NCBI GenBank assembly: GCA_050633665.1
Contig: JBOEGY010000002.1
Span: forward strand, 434,001 to 498,000
DNA: 64,000 bases
Direction of reading: 5' to 3'
Source: JAUIAI01 sp050633665
Lineage (GTDB): Bacteria > Pseudomonadota > Gammaproteobacteria > Burkholderiales > Burkholderiaceae_E
Shown: positions 52,930 through 61,645 of the stretch, one piece after another
How the letters are laid out: each line of letters opens with the position of its first letter
Numbering within the stretch: position 1 is the first letter of the stretch
Notes under the pieces: generated by a model
What the model saw: the letters and a program-made list of their open reading frames with translations, nothing else
Databases searched by the model: none
What the model was told of the DNA's origin: nothing
Translations under genes and position numbers: made by a program

Positions 52930-52960
52930 GGACACTCGCCCCTCTTCCCGGGAACACACT

Positions 52961-54307
52961 ATGGCTACGCAGCGCGAAGGATCTTTGGAGGCCCCGACCA
53001 GGCACCCCCTGGACTGGCTCAATGCAGATTTTTACAATGAAAATCAATGCCTTGACGAAATGGAGCGAGTCTACGACATCTGCCACGGGTGCCGTCGGTG
53101 CGTGAGCCTTTGCAATGCTTTTCCTACACTGTTCGACCTGATTGACGAAAGCGAGACCTTTGAGGTCGATGGCGTCGACAAAGCCGACTACTGGAAAGTC
53201 GTCGACCAGTGCTACATGTGCGATGTCTGCTACATGACTAAATGTCCGTACGTTCCGCCACATGAATGGAACGTGGATTTTCCACACCTGATGCTGCGGG
53301 CGAAAGCGATCCAGTTTAAAAAAGGCACGCCAACAGCGTTTCGCGACAACCAGCTAAGCGCGACCGATCGCAACGGCAAACTGGCGGCCATTCCGGTGGT
53401 TGCCCAATTAGTCAATGCGGGAGCCGGGATTCCAGCAGCGCGTGCCTTGGGCGAGAAAATTATCGGTGTCGACAAAGACGCCTGGGTTCCGGATTTCACC
53501 AGCAAACCGTTTCGCAAGCATGCCCGCGCAGCCAGTAGCACAACCGTGACAGATGGTGAACGCGCGCCAGGCAAAGTCGCGATCTTTTCGACCTGCTATG
53601 TCAATTTCAACGAACCGGATATCGGCCACGATCTGACCCGAATTCTTGACCATAATCAGATTCCCTATGTCATTGTGAACAAGGAAGCCTGCTGTGGAAT
53701 GCCCAAACTCGAGTTAGGCGACCTGGATTCCGTGGCTGACCTGAAAGCCAAAAACATCCCGGCGCTGGCCAAGCTTGCCCGCGATGGTTACGCCATTCTT
53801 GCCCCAATCCCGTCTTGTGGCCTGATGTTTAAGCAGGAACTCCCGCTGATGTTTCCGGATGACCAGGACGTCGCGGCAGTAAAAGCAGCCATGTTCGACC
53901 CCTTTGAATACCTGATCGCGCGAAACAAAGACGGTTTGTTGAAAACCGACTTCTCCAACAACCTGGGCAATGTTTCCTATCACGTCGCCTGTCATCTGCG
54001 GGTACAGAACGTAGGCCAGAAAACGCGCGAACTACTGCAAATGATTCCCGATACAAGCATTAACACCATCGAGCGCTGCTCCGGACATGCTGGTACCTGG
54101 GGAGTCAAGAAAGAGTTTCACCAGACATCGATGAAAATCGGCCGACCGGTTTTTCGCCAAGCAGGCGAGCACCCCAACGGCGAGGTGAACTGGGTCGCTT
54201 CCGATTGCCAGCTCGCCGCTCATCATATCGAGCAAGGTATGCAAGGCAAAGCTGACGACAAAGTCGCCCATCCCTTGACGCTCTTGCGCATGGCCTACGG
54301 CCTGTAG
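52961..54307 (+). CDS. GlpC/HdrB-like Fe-S protein with CCG domains
   Basis: 448 residues. The N-terminal dicluster ferredoxin part has Cys41-x2-44-x2-47-x3-51 (CHGCRRCVSLC) and Cys84-x2-87-x2-90-x4-95 (CYMCDVCYMTKCP). Two cysteine-rich CCG-type domains follow: the first has STCYVNF and KEACCGMPKLE; the second has VACHLRVQ, RCSGHAGTWGVKKEFHQTS and SDCQLAAHH, so its CCG is CSG and its final CxxC is lost. The closest known relatives are GlpC and heterodisulfide-reductase-like subunits, but no glpA/glpB or hdr partner is present. It probably passes electrons to or from the rubrerythrin; that is inference from context. Confidence 0.85.
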   Translation: MATQREGSLEAPTRHPLDWLNADFYNENQCLDEMERVYDICHGCRRCVSLCNAFPTLFDLIDESETFEVDGVDKADYWKVVDQCYMCDVCYMTKCPYVPPHEWNVDFPHLMLRAKAIQFKKGTPTAFRDNQLSATDRNGKLAAIPVVAQLVNAGAGIPAARALGEKIIGVDKDAWVPDFTSKPFRKHARAASSTTVTDGERAPGKVAIFSTCYVNFNEPDIGHDLTRILDHNQIPYVIVNKEACCGMPKLELGDLDSVADLKAKNIPALAKLARDGYAILAPIPSCGLMFKQELPLMFPDDQDVAAVKAAMFDPFEYLIARNKDGLLKTDFSNNLGNVSYHVACHLRVQNVGQKTRELLQMIPDTSINTIERCSGHAGTWGVKKEFHQTSMKIGRPVFRQAGEHPNGEVNWVASDCQLAAHHIEQGMQGKADDKVAHPLTLLRMAYGL

Positions 54308-54333
54308 ACCCCTCTTTCCCGGAGTTATTGACT

Positions 54334-54918
54334 ATGCCAACTATTACCCGTGAGTCGTTGTGGCCGCTTGAAACCTATGCTAAAAAGCGCCCGGAATTCC
54401 GCGGCAAAGTCCTGGAACACAAGAAGAAGCGTCAGGTCGCCGTCGGCCCTCACGTGACGCTGCTGTTCGAGGATGAGCTGACGATTCGTTATCAGATTCA
54501 GGAAATGCTCCGAATCGAAAAAACGTTCGAGGAAGCGGGCATTCAGGAAGAACTTGACGCTTACAACCCATTGATTCCGAACGGGCGGGAGTTCAAGGCG
54601 ACCATGATGATTGAGTACGATGACGAAGAAGAACGCAAGGTCGCGCTTCGTCAACTCAAAGGTATCGAGCGGAAGATCTGGATACAGGTTGAAGGCGCCG
54701 ACAAGGTTTATTGCATTGCCGATGAAGACCTTGTCCGTGAGAACGAAGAGAAAACCTCGGCCGTACATTTCGTTCGCTTCCCATTGACCGAAGACATGGC
54801 GGCCTCGCTAAAGTACGGCGTGTCGCTGTCAATCGGTATCGATCACGAGGCCTATTCGGCAACCGTATCGCCGGTTGCCGCGTTAACCCGCGACGCCCTG
54901 GTTCAGGATTTGAGCTAG
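54334..54918 (+). CDS. DUF3501 family protein
   Basis: 194 residues from the ATG at 54334 (GGAG about 9 bases upstream). No signal peptide, membrane segment or metal-type cysteine cluster is visible; one cysteine occurs in KVYCIADE. Recognisable DUF3501 stretches: RRPEFR-like KKRPEFRGKVLEHKKKR, VGPHVTLLFEDELTIRYQIQ and EMLRIEKTFEEAGIQEELDAYN. The family usually sits beside rubrerythrin and a CCG-domain Fe-S protein, as here; its function is unknown. Its stop overlaps the convergent ispF stop by four bases. Confidence 0.82.
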   Translation: MPTITRESLWPLETYAKKRPEFRGKVLEHKKKRQVAVGPHVTLLFEDELTIRYQIQEMLRIEKTFEEAGIQEELDAYNPLIPNGREFKATMMIEYDDEEERKVALRQLKGIERKIWIQVEGADKVYCIADEDLVRENEEKTSAVHFVRFPLTEDMAASLKYGVSLSIGIDHEAYSATVSPVAALTRDALVQDLS

Positions 54919-55397
54919 CCGGTCTGCTCGATCAAAACGACTGCCTGGGCCGAAATGCCTTCCTGACGGCCGAGCGAGCCAAGCCGCTCGGCTGTTTTAG
55001 CCTTGATGTTGACCTGCCCTTGAGCCAGGCCGCATGCGATAGCGATATTGCTGCGCATTTGCCCGACATACGGCGCCAGTTTGGGCGCCTGGGCAATCAC
55101 GGTCGAGTCGATATTGACTAACTGATATCCGGCGTCTGCCAGCTTCTGACAGGCAGCCTTGAGCAAGTCCAGACTGTCGGCGCCGTGATAGGCGGGATCG
55201 GTATCCGGGAACGAGCCACCGATATCGCCAAGCGCGGCGGCGCCAAGAATAGCGTCAGTAATGGCGTGCAGTAGCGCGTCAGCGTCCGAATGACCCAGCA
55301 ATCCGCAGGAGTGCGCAATGTCGACACCGCCTAGAATCAGCGGCCGCCCAGGAACCAATGCATGTACGTCAAAGCCCTGACCAATCCTGAGACTCAT
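54915..55397 (-). CDS. ispF: 2-C-methyl-D-erythritol 2,4-cyclodiphosphate synthase IspF
   Basis: Makes MEcPP in the non-mevalonate isoprenoid pathway. 160 residues. The zinc ligands are in GFDVHALVPGRP (Asp8, His10) and the later His of LLGHSDADALLHA. Typical stretches GDIGGSFPDTDPAYHGADS and VNIKAKTAERLGSLGRQEGI are present. It overlaps ispD by ATGA. Isoprenoid supply from this gene pair feeds, among others, the hpnCDE squalene genes at 33-36 kb. Confidence 0.97.
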   Translation of the reverse strand: MSLRIGQGFDVHALVPGRPLILGGVDIAHSCGLLGHSDADALLHAITDAILGAAALGDIGGSFPDTDPAYHGADSLDLLKAACQKLADAGYQLVNIDSTVIAQAPKLAPYVGQMRSNIAIACGLAQGQVNIKAKTAERLGSLGRQEGISAQAVVLIEQTG

Positions 55398-56176
55398 CTA
55401 TCCTCCTGGTGAAAAATCCTGGGTTCGAGGTCATTCCGAAGTATCGATTCGGCAAGCTCGATGTCGTCTGGCGTCGTCACTTTGAGGTTCTTCCAGTGCC
55501 CCGGCACCAGCGCGGGTGTATGACCGGCATGCTCCATTGCGACCGCTTCGTCCGTCGCGCCGGGGAATGCCTCAAGCGCTGCCACCAGCGGCTCCAGGCG
55601 AAAAACCTGCGGTGTCTGGGCCAGCCACAGACGTTCCCGCGAGATTGTACGAGCCACCTGCGCTCCGCTATCGCCCTGGGCTTGTTGTGCGGCCTCTTTT
55701 ACGGTGTCGGAGACCGGCACCGCCGCAAGCGCACCGACTGCCGCTCCTGCCTGATCTGCGCCGCCAGACACCGCAGTCTTGAGACGTTCGAGGACCGCAA
55801 GCGGAATTCCCGGGCGGGCAGCGTCATGGACCATCACCCAGGGATTGAGACCGGCATCACCAGTTGCCGCCGCATCGTGACGAAGTGCCCGCAATCCGGC
55901 CAGAACACTATCGCGCCGGGTAGCGCCACCGAGCCCCAATACCGTCGTGCGGTCCGTCGGCAGCCCTAGCGCCGCACACCGGTCAGCTTCGTTCGCCGCA
56001 ACAACGATCAAGATCCGCCGAATCCAATTTGCCCGAAGCAGGTTTCTCACGGTATGAACCAGCATTGCCTGACCGGCAAGCGGTTGGTATTGCTTGGGAA
56101 TGGCGCCACCAACCCGGGCTCCGGTGCCGCCGGCTGGAACTATCGCGACGAATTCGCTGGAGTCAGGCTGGGTCAT
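55394..56176 (-). CDS. ispD: 2-C-methyl-D-erythritol 4-phosphate cytidylyltransferase IspD
   Basis: Transfers CMP to MEP in the non-mevalonate pathway. 260 residues. The nucleotide loop is PAGGTGARVGGAIPKQYQPL, with the family VMVHDAARPG and ERLWLAQTPQVFRLEPL later on. It lies divergent from mfd, 71 bases apart; ftsB, which often precedes ispD, is not here. Residues about 145-190 are Ala/Gly-rich but in frame. Confidence 0.95.
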   Translation of the reverse strand: MTQPDSSEFVAIVPAGGTGARVGGAIPKQYQPLAGQAMLVHTVRNLLRANWIRRILIVVAANEADRCAALGLPTDRTTVLGLGGATRRDSVLAGLRALRHDAAATGDAGLNPWVMVHDAARPGIPLAVLERLKTAVSGGADQAGAAVGALAAVPVSDTVKEAAQQAQGDSGAQVARTISRERLWLAQTPQVFRLEPLVAALEAFPGATDEAVAMEHAGHTPALVPGHWKNLKVTTPDDIELAESILRNDLEPRIFHQEDR

Positions 56177-56247
56177 CTAAAATAAGGGATTGATATTGCC
56201 GAAGCACAGATAAAACAAAGAAATGCATTCCTCAAGATACCACCAAC

Positions 56248-59200
56248 ATGGCAGCTAAATCCGGTGGCCCGAAATCGGGTCAGCTTGCACGCCTGAAATG
56301 GCCAACCCCCGGCGCCAGTCTGTCACTTGACGCGAATTATGGCTCATCGGATGCCTTGCAGCTTGCAGAGCTGGCAGCAAGGCCCGACAGACCGGGCTGC
56401 GTAGCTATCCTGGTCGCCTCAGCAATCGATGGCCAACGCCTGGTCGATGAGATTGCCTATTTTGCGCCGGCTCTGGTTGTGGCACACCTACCGGACTGGG
56501 AAACCCTGCCTTACGATGCCATTTCCCCACACCAGGACCTGATCAGCGAAAGGCTTGCCGCGTTATATGCGCTCGGTCGCGGCGAAGTCGATATTCTGGT
56601 TACCTCGGTCACCACAGCATTACACCGTCTCGCCCCCCCCTCTTATCTGGCTTCTTATACATTTTACTTTGACAAAGGCGCCAGTCTCGACGAAAAAGCC
56701 CTGCGAACCCAGCTCACCCGGGCGGGCTATGAAAATGTCTCCCAGGTGGAACGGCCCGGTGAGTACTCGGTCCGGGGCGGCCTGATAGATTTATATCCGA
56801 TGGGCGCAAAACTGCCGTTTCGTCTCGACCTGTTTGGCGATGAGATTGAATCAATCAAAACCTTTGATCCTGACACCCAGCGCAGTCTGTACCCGGTTGA
56901 CTCGGTCCGGCTGTTACCGGCCCGCGAAATGCCAACCGATGAAGCAAGCCGACAGGAGTTTCGCGGTCGCTGGCGTGAGCGCTTTGAAGGCGACCCGAGT
57001 CGCGCCCCTCTATATCGCGATATTGCCAATGGGGTTCTCGGTGCCGGGATTGAATACTATCTGCCGATGTTCCACGAACAGACGGCATCATTATTCGACT
57101 ACCTGCCCGATAACGCCAGCGTCATCCTGCATGGAGCGGCCGAACCCGAGGCAAAACGCTTTGTCGAAGAAGCGGAGCAGCGATATCGGTTCCTATCCCA
57201 TGACCCCGAGCGGCCAGTTCTAAGTACCGGCGAACTGTTCACCGATGTGGCCACTTTTTTCAAGGAGTCGCGGCGATTTCCCCGTTTCGCGATGGTCGCC
57301 GGTAAGACCGGCGCGAGTTCCGCCTCCGCCACAGACTCGGCGACCCGGACATTCGCCCGACCCTTACCCATCGTCAATATTGAACGCCGGCAATCCGACC
57401 CGCTGGCACATCTGCGATCGGTACTGAGTCACCCGCCCGAGAACAATCACGCCGAACGACCGGCCCGAGTCCTGATCATGGCGGAGTCCGCGGGCCGACT
57501 GGAAACCGTGTCAGAGCTACTGGCGGATGGCAAGTTACGACTACCGGTGATTTCCGACTGGGCAGCCTGGCTAAGCAGCGAAGAACCTGCCGGGCTGATC
57601 GCCGGGCCCTTGCACGACGGCTTTTTTTGCAGCGATCTGAATCTAAGTCTCATTACCGAGGCCGAACTGTTTACCGGCACAGCTCGCCGAGCCAGAAGCG
57701 GAAAATCCGAAGCCGCCACCGATGTCAATGCCATCATCAAAGATTTGTCCGAACTCAAGGAAGGCGACCCGGTCGTTCACTCTGAGCACGGCATCGGTCG
57801 GTATCAGGGACTGATAGATCTGGACCTCGGTGACGGACTGACCGAGTTCCTGCACCTGGTCTATGCGAAAGAATCAACGCTATATGTTCCGGTCTCACAA
57901 CTACATCTGATCTCCCGCTACAGCGGGGCCAGTGCCGAGGCGGCGCCTCTCCACTCGCTGGGCTCCGGTCAATGGGAAAAAGCCAAACGGCGGGCAGCCA
58001 AGCAGGCTCGTGACACAGCGGCCGAACTGCTGAACCTTTATGCTCGCCGCGCGGCCCGCCAGGGCCACTCGTTCGAATTCAGAGCCCAGGATTACGAAGC
58101 CTTCTGCGACGGCTTTGGGTTTGAAGAAACCCCTGACCAGCTTGCCGCAATCCATGCGGTGGTCCAGGATATGGTCTCGGCCCAACCAATGGATCGTCTG
58201 GTCTGTGGGGATGTCGGCTTCGGCAAAACAGAAGTTGCCCTGAGAGCCGCTTTTATGGCGGTCTCGGGCGGCAAGCAAGTCTTGTTACTCGCGCCCACTA
58301 CGCTGCTGTCTGAACAACACTTCGAGACCTTCCGGGATCGCTTTGCAGACTGGCCGATCAAGATTGCCCAGTTATCCCGTTTCCGCTCCGCCAAAGAAAC
58401 CACCGCGGCTATTGAAGGGCTCAAGTCCGGCGTGGTGGATATCGCGATTGGTACCCATAAGCTGCTTTCTCCGGATCTGGACTTAAAACGCCTGGGTCTG
58501 GTGATTATTGACGAGGAGCATCGGTTTGGTGTGCGTCAGAAAGAAAAACTCAAGTCGATGCGCGCCGAGGTTGACGTGCTGACGCTTACCGCCACACCAA
58601 TACCTCGCACTTTGGCCATGAGTATGGAGGGCATACGCGATTTCTCCGTGATTGCCACGGCGCCTGAACGCCGGCTTGCGATTAAGACTTTCGTCAGACC
58701 GGAAAGCAAGTCGGTCTTGCGTGAAGCCATGTTGCGGGAAATCAAACGCGGCGGCCAAGTCTACTTCCTGCATAACGAAGTCAGAACCATCGAGAACCGT
58801 CGCACCATGCTCGCGGAACTATTGCCTGAGGCCAGAATCGCAGTCGCCCACGGGCAAATGGGCGAACGCGACCTGGAAAGAGTCATGCGCGAGTTCCATC
58901 AACAGCGGTTCAACGTATTGCTCTGCACGACAATCATCGAGACCGGCATTGATGTTCCCACGGCAAATACAATCGTGATTCACCGGGCAGACCGCTTTGG
59001 CCTGGCTCAATTACATCAGCTACGCGGACGAGTCGGACGCTCTCACCACCAGGCATACGCTTACCTGCTAACGCCAGACGACAACGCAATGACCAAAGAC
59101 GCCAAGAAGCGCCTGGAAGCTATCCAGACGATGGAAGAACTTGGCAGCGGCTTCTTCCTAGCCATGCACGATCTGGAGATTCGCGGCGCCGGTGAAGTTC

Positions 59201-59787
59201 TGGGCGAGTCGCAGTCAGGCGATATGCAGGAAGTGGGATTTTCGATGTATGCGGAGATGCTTGAAGAAGCCGTTACTGCCATGCGGCGCGGACAAGAACC
59301 TGACCTCGAATCCCCACTGGCAAGCACAACAGAAATCAAATTGCATGTCCCTGCTCTTTTACCGGGCGACTATTGTCCCGATATTCGCGAACGGCTCAGT
59401 CTCTATAAGCGACTGGCAAATACCAATGATGCCGATACCTTGATCCGTCTTCAGGAGGAATTGATCGACCGGTTCGGACGCATGCCTGAGCAGGCCAAGG
59501 CCTTAATGGAAACCCACCGCCTGCGAATCAGCTCCAGACCCCTGGGGGTGGCCAAAATTGACGCCGCAGAAGAGCAGATTCTGATTCAATTCGTTGACAA
59601 TCCGCCAATTGAACCGGCCGCGATCATCGCGTTCATGCAGAGCCGAAAAGACACAACACTGGCCGGTAGCGACCGGCTCCGCATTAAAGTCAACTCAGAC
59701 GATCTTGACCAACGGGTACAGCGCATCAGGGAAATCATCAGCGCATTGAAAAAACAGAACGAAGCACTGACAACGGTTGCCAGATGA
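56248..59787 (+). CDS. mfd: Transcription-repair coupling factor Mfd
   Basis: DNA translocase that removes RNA polymerase stalled at lesions and recruits UvrA. 1179 residues. The N-terminal UvrB-like module (about 1-340; DWETLPYDAISPHQDLISERL) is followed by the RNA polymerase interaction domain (about 500-560; EGDPVVHSEHGIGRYQGL), the RecG-like motor with Walker A GDVGFGKTEVALR (about 653) and DEEH box IIDEEHRFGVRQKEK (about 754), and the TRG motif region RGRVGRSHHQAYAYLL. The C-terminal D7 domain completes it. serB overlaps its stop by four bases. Confidence 0.97.
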   Translation: MAAKSGGPKSGQLARLKWPTPGASLSLDANYGSSDALQLAELAARPDRPGCVAILVASAIDGQRLVDEIAYFAPALVVAHLPDWETLPYDAISPHQDLISERLAALYALGRGEVDILVTSVTTALHRLAPPSYLASYTFYFDKGASLDEKALRTQLTRAGYENVSQVERPGEYSVRGGLIDLYPMGAKLPFRLDLFGDEIESIKTFDPDTQRSLYPVDSVRLLPAREMPTDEASRQEFRGRWRERFEGDPSRAPLYRDIANGVLGAGIEYYLPMFHEQTASLFDYLPDNASVILHGAAEPEAKRFVEEAEQRYRFLSHDPERPVLSTGELFTDVATFFKESRRFPRFAMVAGKTGASSASATDSATRTFARPLPIVNIERRQSDPLAHLRSVLSHPPENNHAERPARVLIMAESAGRLETVSELLADGKLRLPVISDWAAWLSSEEPAGLIAGPLHDGFFCSDLNLSLITEAELFTGTARRARSGKSEAATDVNAIIKDLSELKEGDPVVHSEHGIGRYQGLIDLDLGDGLTEFLHLVYAKESTLYVPVSQLHLISRYSGASAEAAPLHSLGSGQWEKAKRRAAKQARDTAAELLNLYARRAARQGHSFEFRAQDYEAFCDGFGFEETPDQLAAIHAVVQDMVSAQPMDRLVCGDVGFGKTEVALRAAFMAVSGGKQVLLLAPTTLLSEQHFETFRDRFADWPIKIAQLSRFRSAKETTAAIEGLKSGVVDIAIGTHKLLSPDLDLKRLGLVIIDEEHRFGVRQKEKLKSMRAEVDVLTLTATPIPRTLAMSMEGIRDFSVIATAPERRLAIKTFVRPESKSVLREAMLREIKRGGQVYFLHNEVRTIENRRTMLAELLPEARIAVAHGQMGERDLERVMREFHQQRFNVLLCTTIIETGIDVPTANTIVIHRADRFGLAQLHQLRGRVGRSHHQAYAYLLTPDDNAMTKDAKKRLEAIQTMEELGSGFFLAMHDLEIRGAGEVLGESQSGDMQEVGFSMYAEMLEEAVTAMRRGQEPDLESPLASTTEIKLHVPALLPGDYCPDIRERLSLYKRLANTNDADTLIRLQEELIDRFGRMPEQAKALMETHRLRISSRPLGVAKIDAAEEQILIQFVDNPPIEPAAIIAFMQSRKDTTLAGSDRLRIKVNSDDLDQRVQRIREIISALKKQNEALTTVAR

Positions 59788-60647
59788 GCCGCCTGGTCGT
59801 TCAACACCCGGCGCTGTCAGCAATGTCTGTTCAGGTATTCGCTGCCGCCGTTGGCCAGAAACCGGCTCTCGAACGCCCCGGACTGGCGGTCTGGGATGAT
59901 GTTGCGGTTGACGGGGAGCAAGTCACTTATCTTGCCGAAAACCATCGCGTTGATGCCGAAATCGTGCCGATGACCGATCGACTGGACGCCTACCGACTGA
60001 TCGCCTTTGACATGGACTCAACTCTGATCACTTGCGAGTGCATTGATGAGATTGCTGACTTTGCCGGGCGACGCGAGCAGGTTGCCGCGATTACGGAAGC
60101 CACGATGCGCGGCGAAATCAAGAATTTTGCTGAAAGTCTTCGCCGCCGGGTCGCATTGCTCGAAGGCCTCTCAGAGTCTGTGCTGCTATCGGTCTATCAG
60201 GAACGCGTCAAACTGACCGAAGGGGCAGAAACATTAATCAGCACTGCCCGTAATACAGGCTTGAAGACGCTGCTGGTCTCGGGTGGCTTCACTTTCTTTA
60301 CCCGTCGGCTCGCCGAAAGACTCGGTTTCGACTGGCATCATGCGAATGAACTCGAGATTGTTGATGGTGTACTAACTGGCAAAGTCAGCGGACGCATCGT
60401 CGATGGCGAACAAAAACGCCGACTGGTCGAAAAGAGCTGCGAGGCCATCAACTGCAAGCCCAACCAGGCTATTGTGATCGGCGATGGTGCTAACGATCTG
60501 CCGATGATGTCGATTGCCGGCACCTCGGTCGCCTTTCACGCCAAGCCAATCGTTCGATCTGAGACTACCCATGCGATCAACTACGGAGGCCTGGCGGCTG
60601 CACTCAACTTCTTTGGCGATACGTTAAGCGCAGCAGCCGCAGGCTAA
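59784..60647 (+). CDS. serB: Phosphoserine phosphatase SerB
   Basis: Last step of serine biosynthesis. 287 residues. HAD motif I is FDMDSTLITCECIDEIADF (Asp76 nucleophile, Asp78), motif II is LLVSGGFTFFTRRLAE, and motif III/IV is VIGDGANDLPMMSIAGTSVAFHAKP. The N-terminal 65 residues form the ACT-like extension seen in gammaproteobacterial SerB. Coupled to mfd by ATGA overlap; convergent with the asparaginase-like gene, four-base overlap. Confidence 0.95.
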   Translation: MSRLVVQHPALSAMSVQVFAAAVGQKPALERPGLAVWDDVAVDGEQVTYLAENHRVDAEIVPMTDRLDAYRLIAFDMDSTLITCECIDEIADFAGRREQVAAITEATMRGEIKNFAESLRRRVALLEGLSESVLLSVYQERVKLTEGAETLISTARNTGLKTLLVSGGFTFFTRRLAERLGFDWHHANELEIVDGVLTGKVSGRIVDGEQKRRLVEKSCEAINCKPNQAIVIGDGANDLPMMSIAGTSVAFHAKPIVRSETTHAINYGGLAAALNFFGDTLSAAAAG

Positions 60648-61645
60648 TAGGTGGCAAACATGCGGGCAATTTGATCCCGATCCCGGGTTCGGGTCAAAGC
60701 ACAGGCAAGCAATATCCTGGCCTTTTGCGGGTTCAGATTATCGGCGCCCACAAACCCGGCCATCCGACTGGGGTGCAAAGGGAAGTTCCGTCCACTACCG
60801 ACCCGGCTCGAATGAACAATAATGACGCCGGACTCTGCCGCTGCCTGCAGGGCTTCGTACTCACGCGGCGCGTTATAACCCGGCGCCAATGACCCGCTGA
60901 CAATGCCTTGTGCGCCGGCTGCGACAAAGGCCTCGATTGCCGCGCCATCGGCCCCGGCATACGAGTAAGCAATATCGACTCTGGGCAATGCCGGCAAGGG
61001 CCGAATGTCGAATTCGGTATTAGGTGCGCCGCGACGAATCGGACGCCGGTAATAGTTCAGGGAATCTCCGTCAACATGTCCCAATGCACCAAAATCCGGT
61101 GACTGAAAGGCCTGCAGGCGATACATCGAGGTCTTTGTCACCTCACGCGCCGCCTGTATCTCGTCATTGAGCAAGACCAGGACACCCAAGCCGCGAGACT
61201 GAGGGTCTGCGGCTACCCGGATCGCATTAACCAGATTCAGCCCGGCATCTGACGACAAAGCGCTGGCTGGTCGCTGCGCGCCCACCAGTACTATCGGCAC
61301 TGGGACTTTCGCCAACAAATTCAGCGCATAAGCGGTTTCTTCAAGCGTAGACGTTCCGTGCAGGATGACGAATCCGGCGAGCGCCGGGTCTGCCTCGTAA
61401 GAACGGTCAATCGTTTCAACAAGTGCCTTCCAGTCAGCGGGTTCGATTTCCGGACTCGGAATCGCTTTGAAATCAACCGGCACAACCGTTGCGTGCACAC
61501 AAGCCTGCGGAAACATTTCCAGTACCTGAGCCGGATGCATGCGTTGACCGGTCAGAGAATAGTCTTGCAAATCGAGCGAATCACGACCGAGCGACGTAAT
61601 CGTTCCGCCGGTCCCGATCAGGGCGACTCTGGGCTTACAAGGCAT
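60644..61645 (-). CDS. Asparaginase-family protein with altered active site
   Basis: 333 residues of the asparaginase/glutaminase fold. The first catalytic Thr is in IGTGGTITSLG (Thr15). The second Thr and Asp normally form HGTDT; here the sequence is HGTSTLEETAYAL, so Thr98 is kept but Asp is Ser99. The catalytic lysine is kept in REVTKTS (Lys171). IVLVGAQRP and GIVSGSLAPGYN are family-like. It may be a weak asparaginase, an amidase on another substrate, or inactive. It starts immediately after the TrpB2 stop (TGA then ATG), so the two are translationally linked. Confidence 0.82.
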   Translation of the reverse strand: MPCKPRVALIGTGGTITSLGRDSLDLQDYSLTGQRMHPAQVLEMFPQACVHATVVPVDFKAIPSPEIEPADWKALVETIDRSYEADPALAGFVILHGTSTLEETAYALNLLAKVPVPIVLVGAQRPASALSSDAGLNLVNAIRVAADPQSRGLGVLVLLNDEIQAAREVTKTSMYRLQAFQSPDFGALGHVDGDSLNYYRRPIRRGAPNTEFDIRPLPALPRVDIAYSYAGADGAAIEAFVAAGAQGIVSGSLAPGYNAPREYEALQAAAESGVIIVHSSRVGSGRNFPLHPSRMAGFVGADNLNPQKARILLACALTRTRDRDQIARMFATY

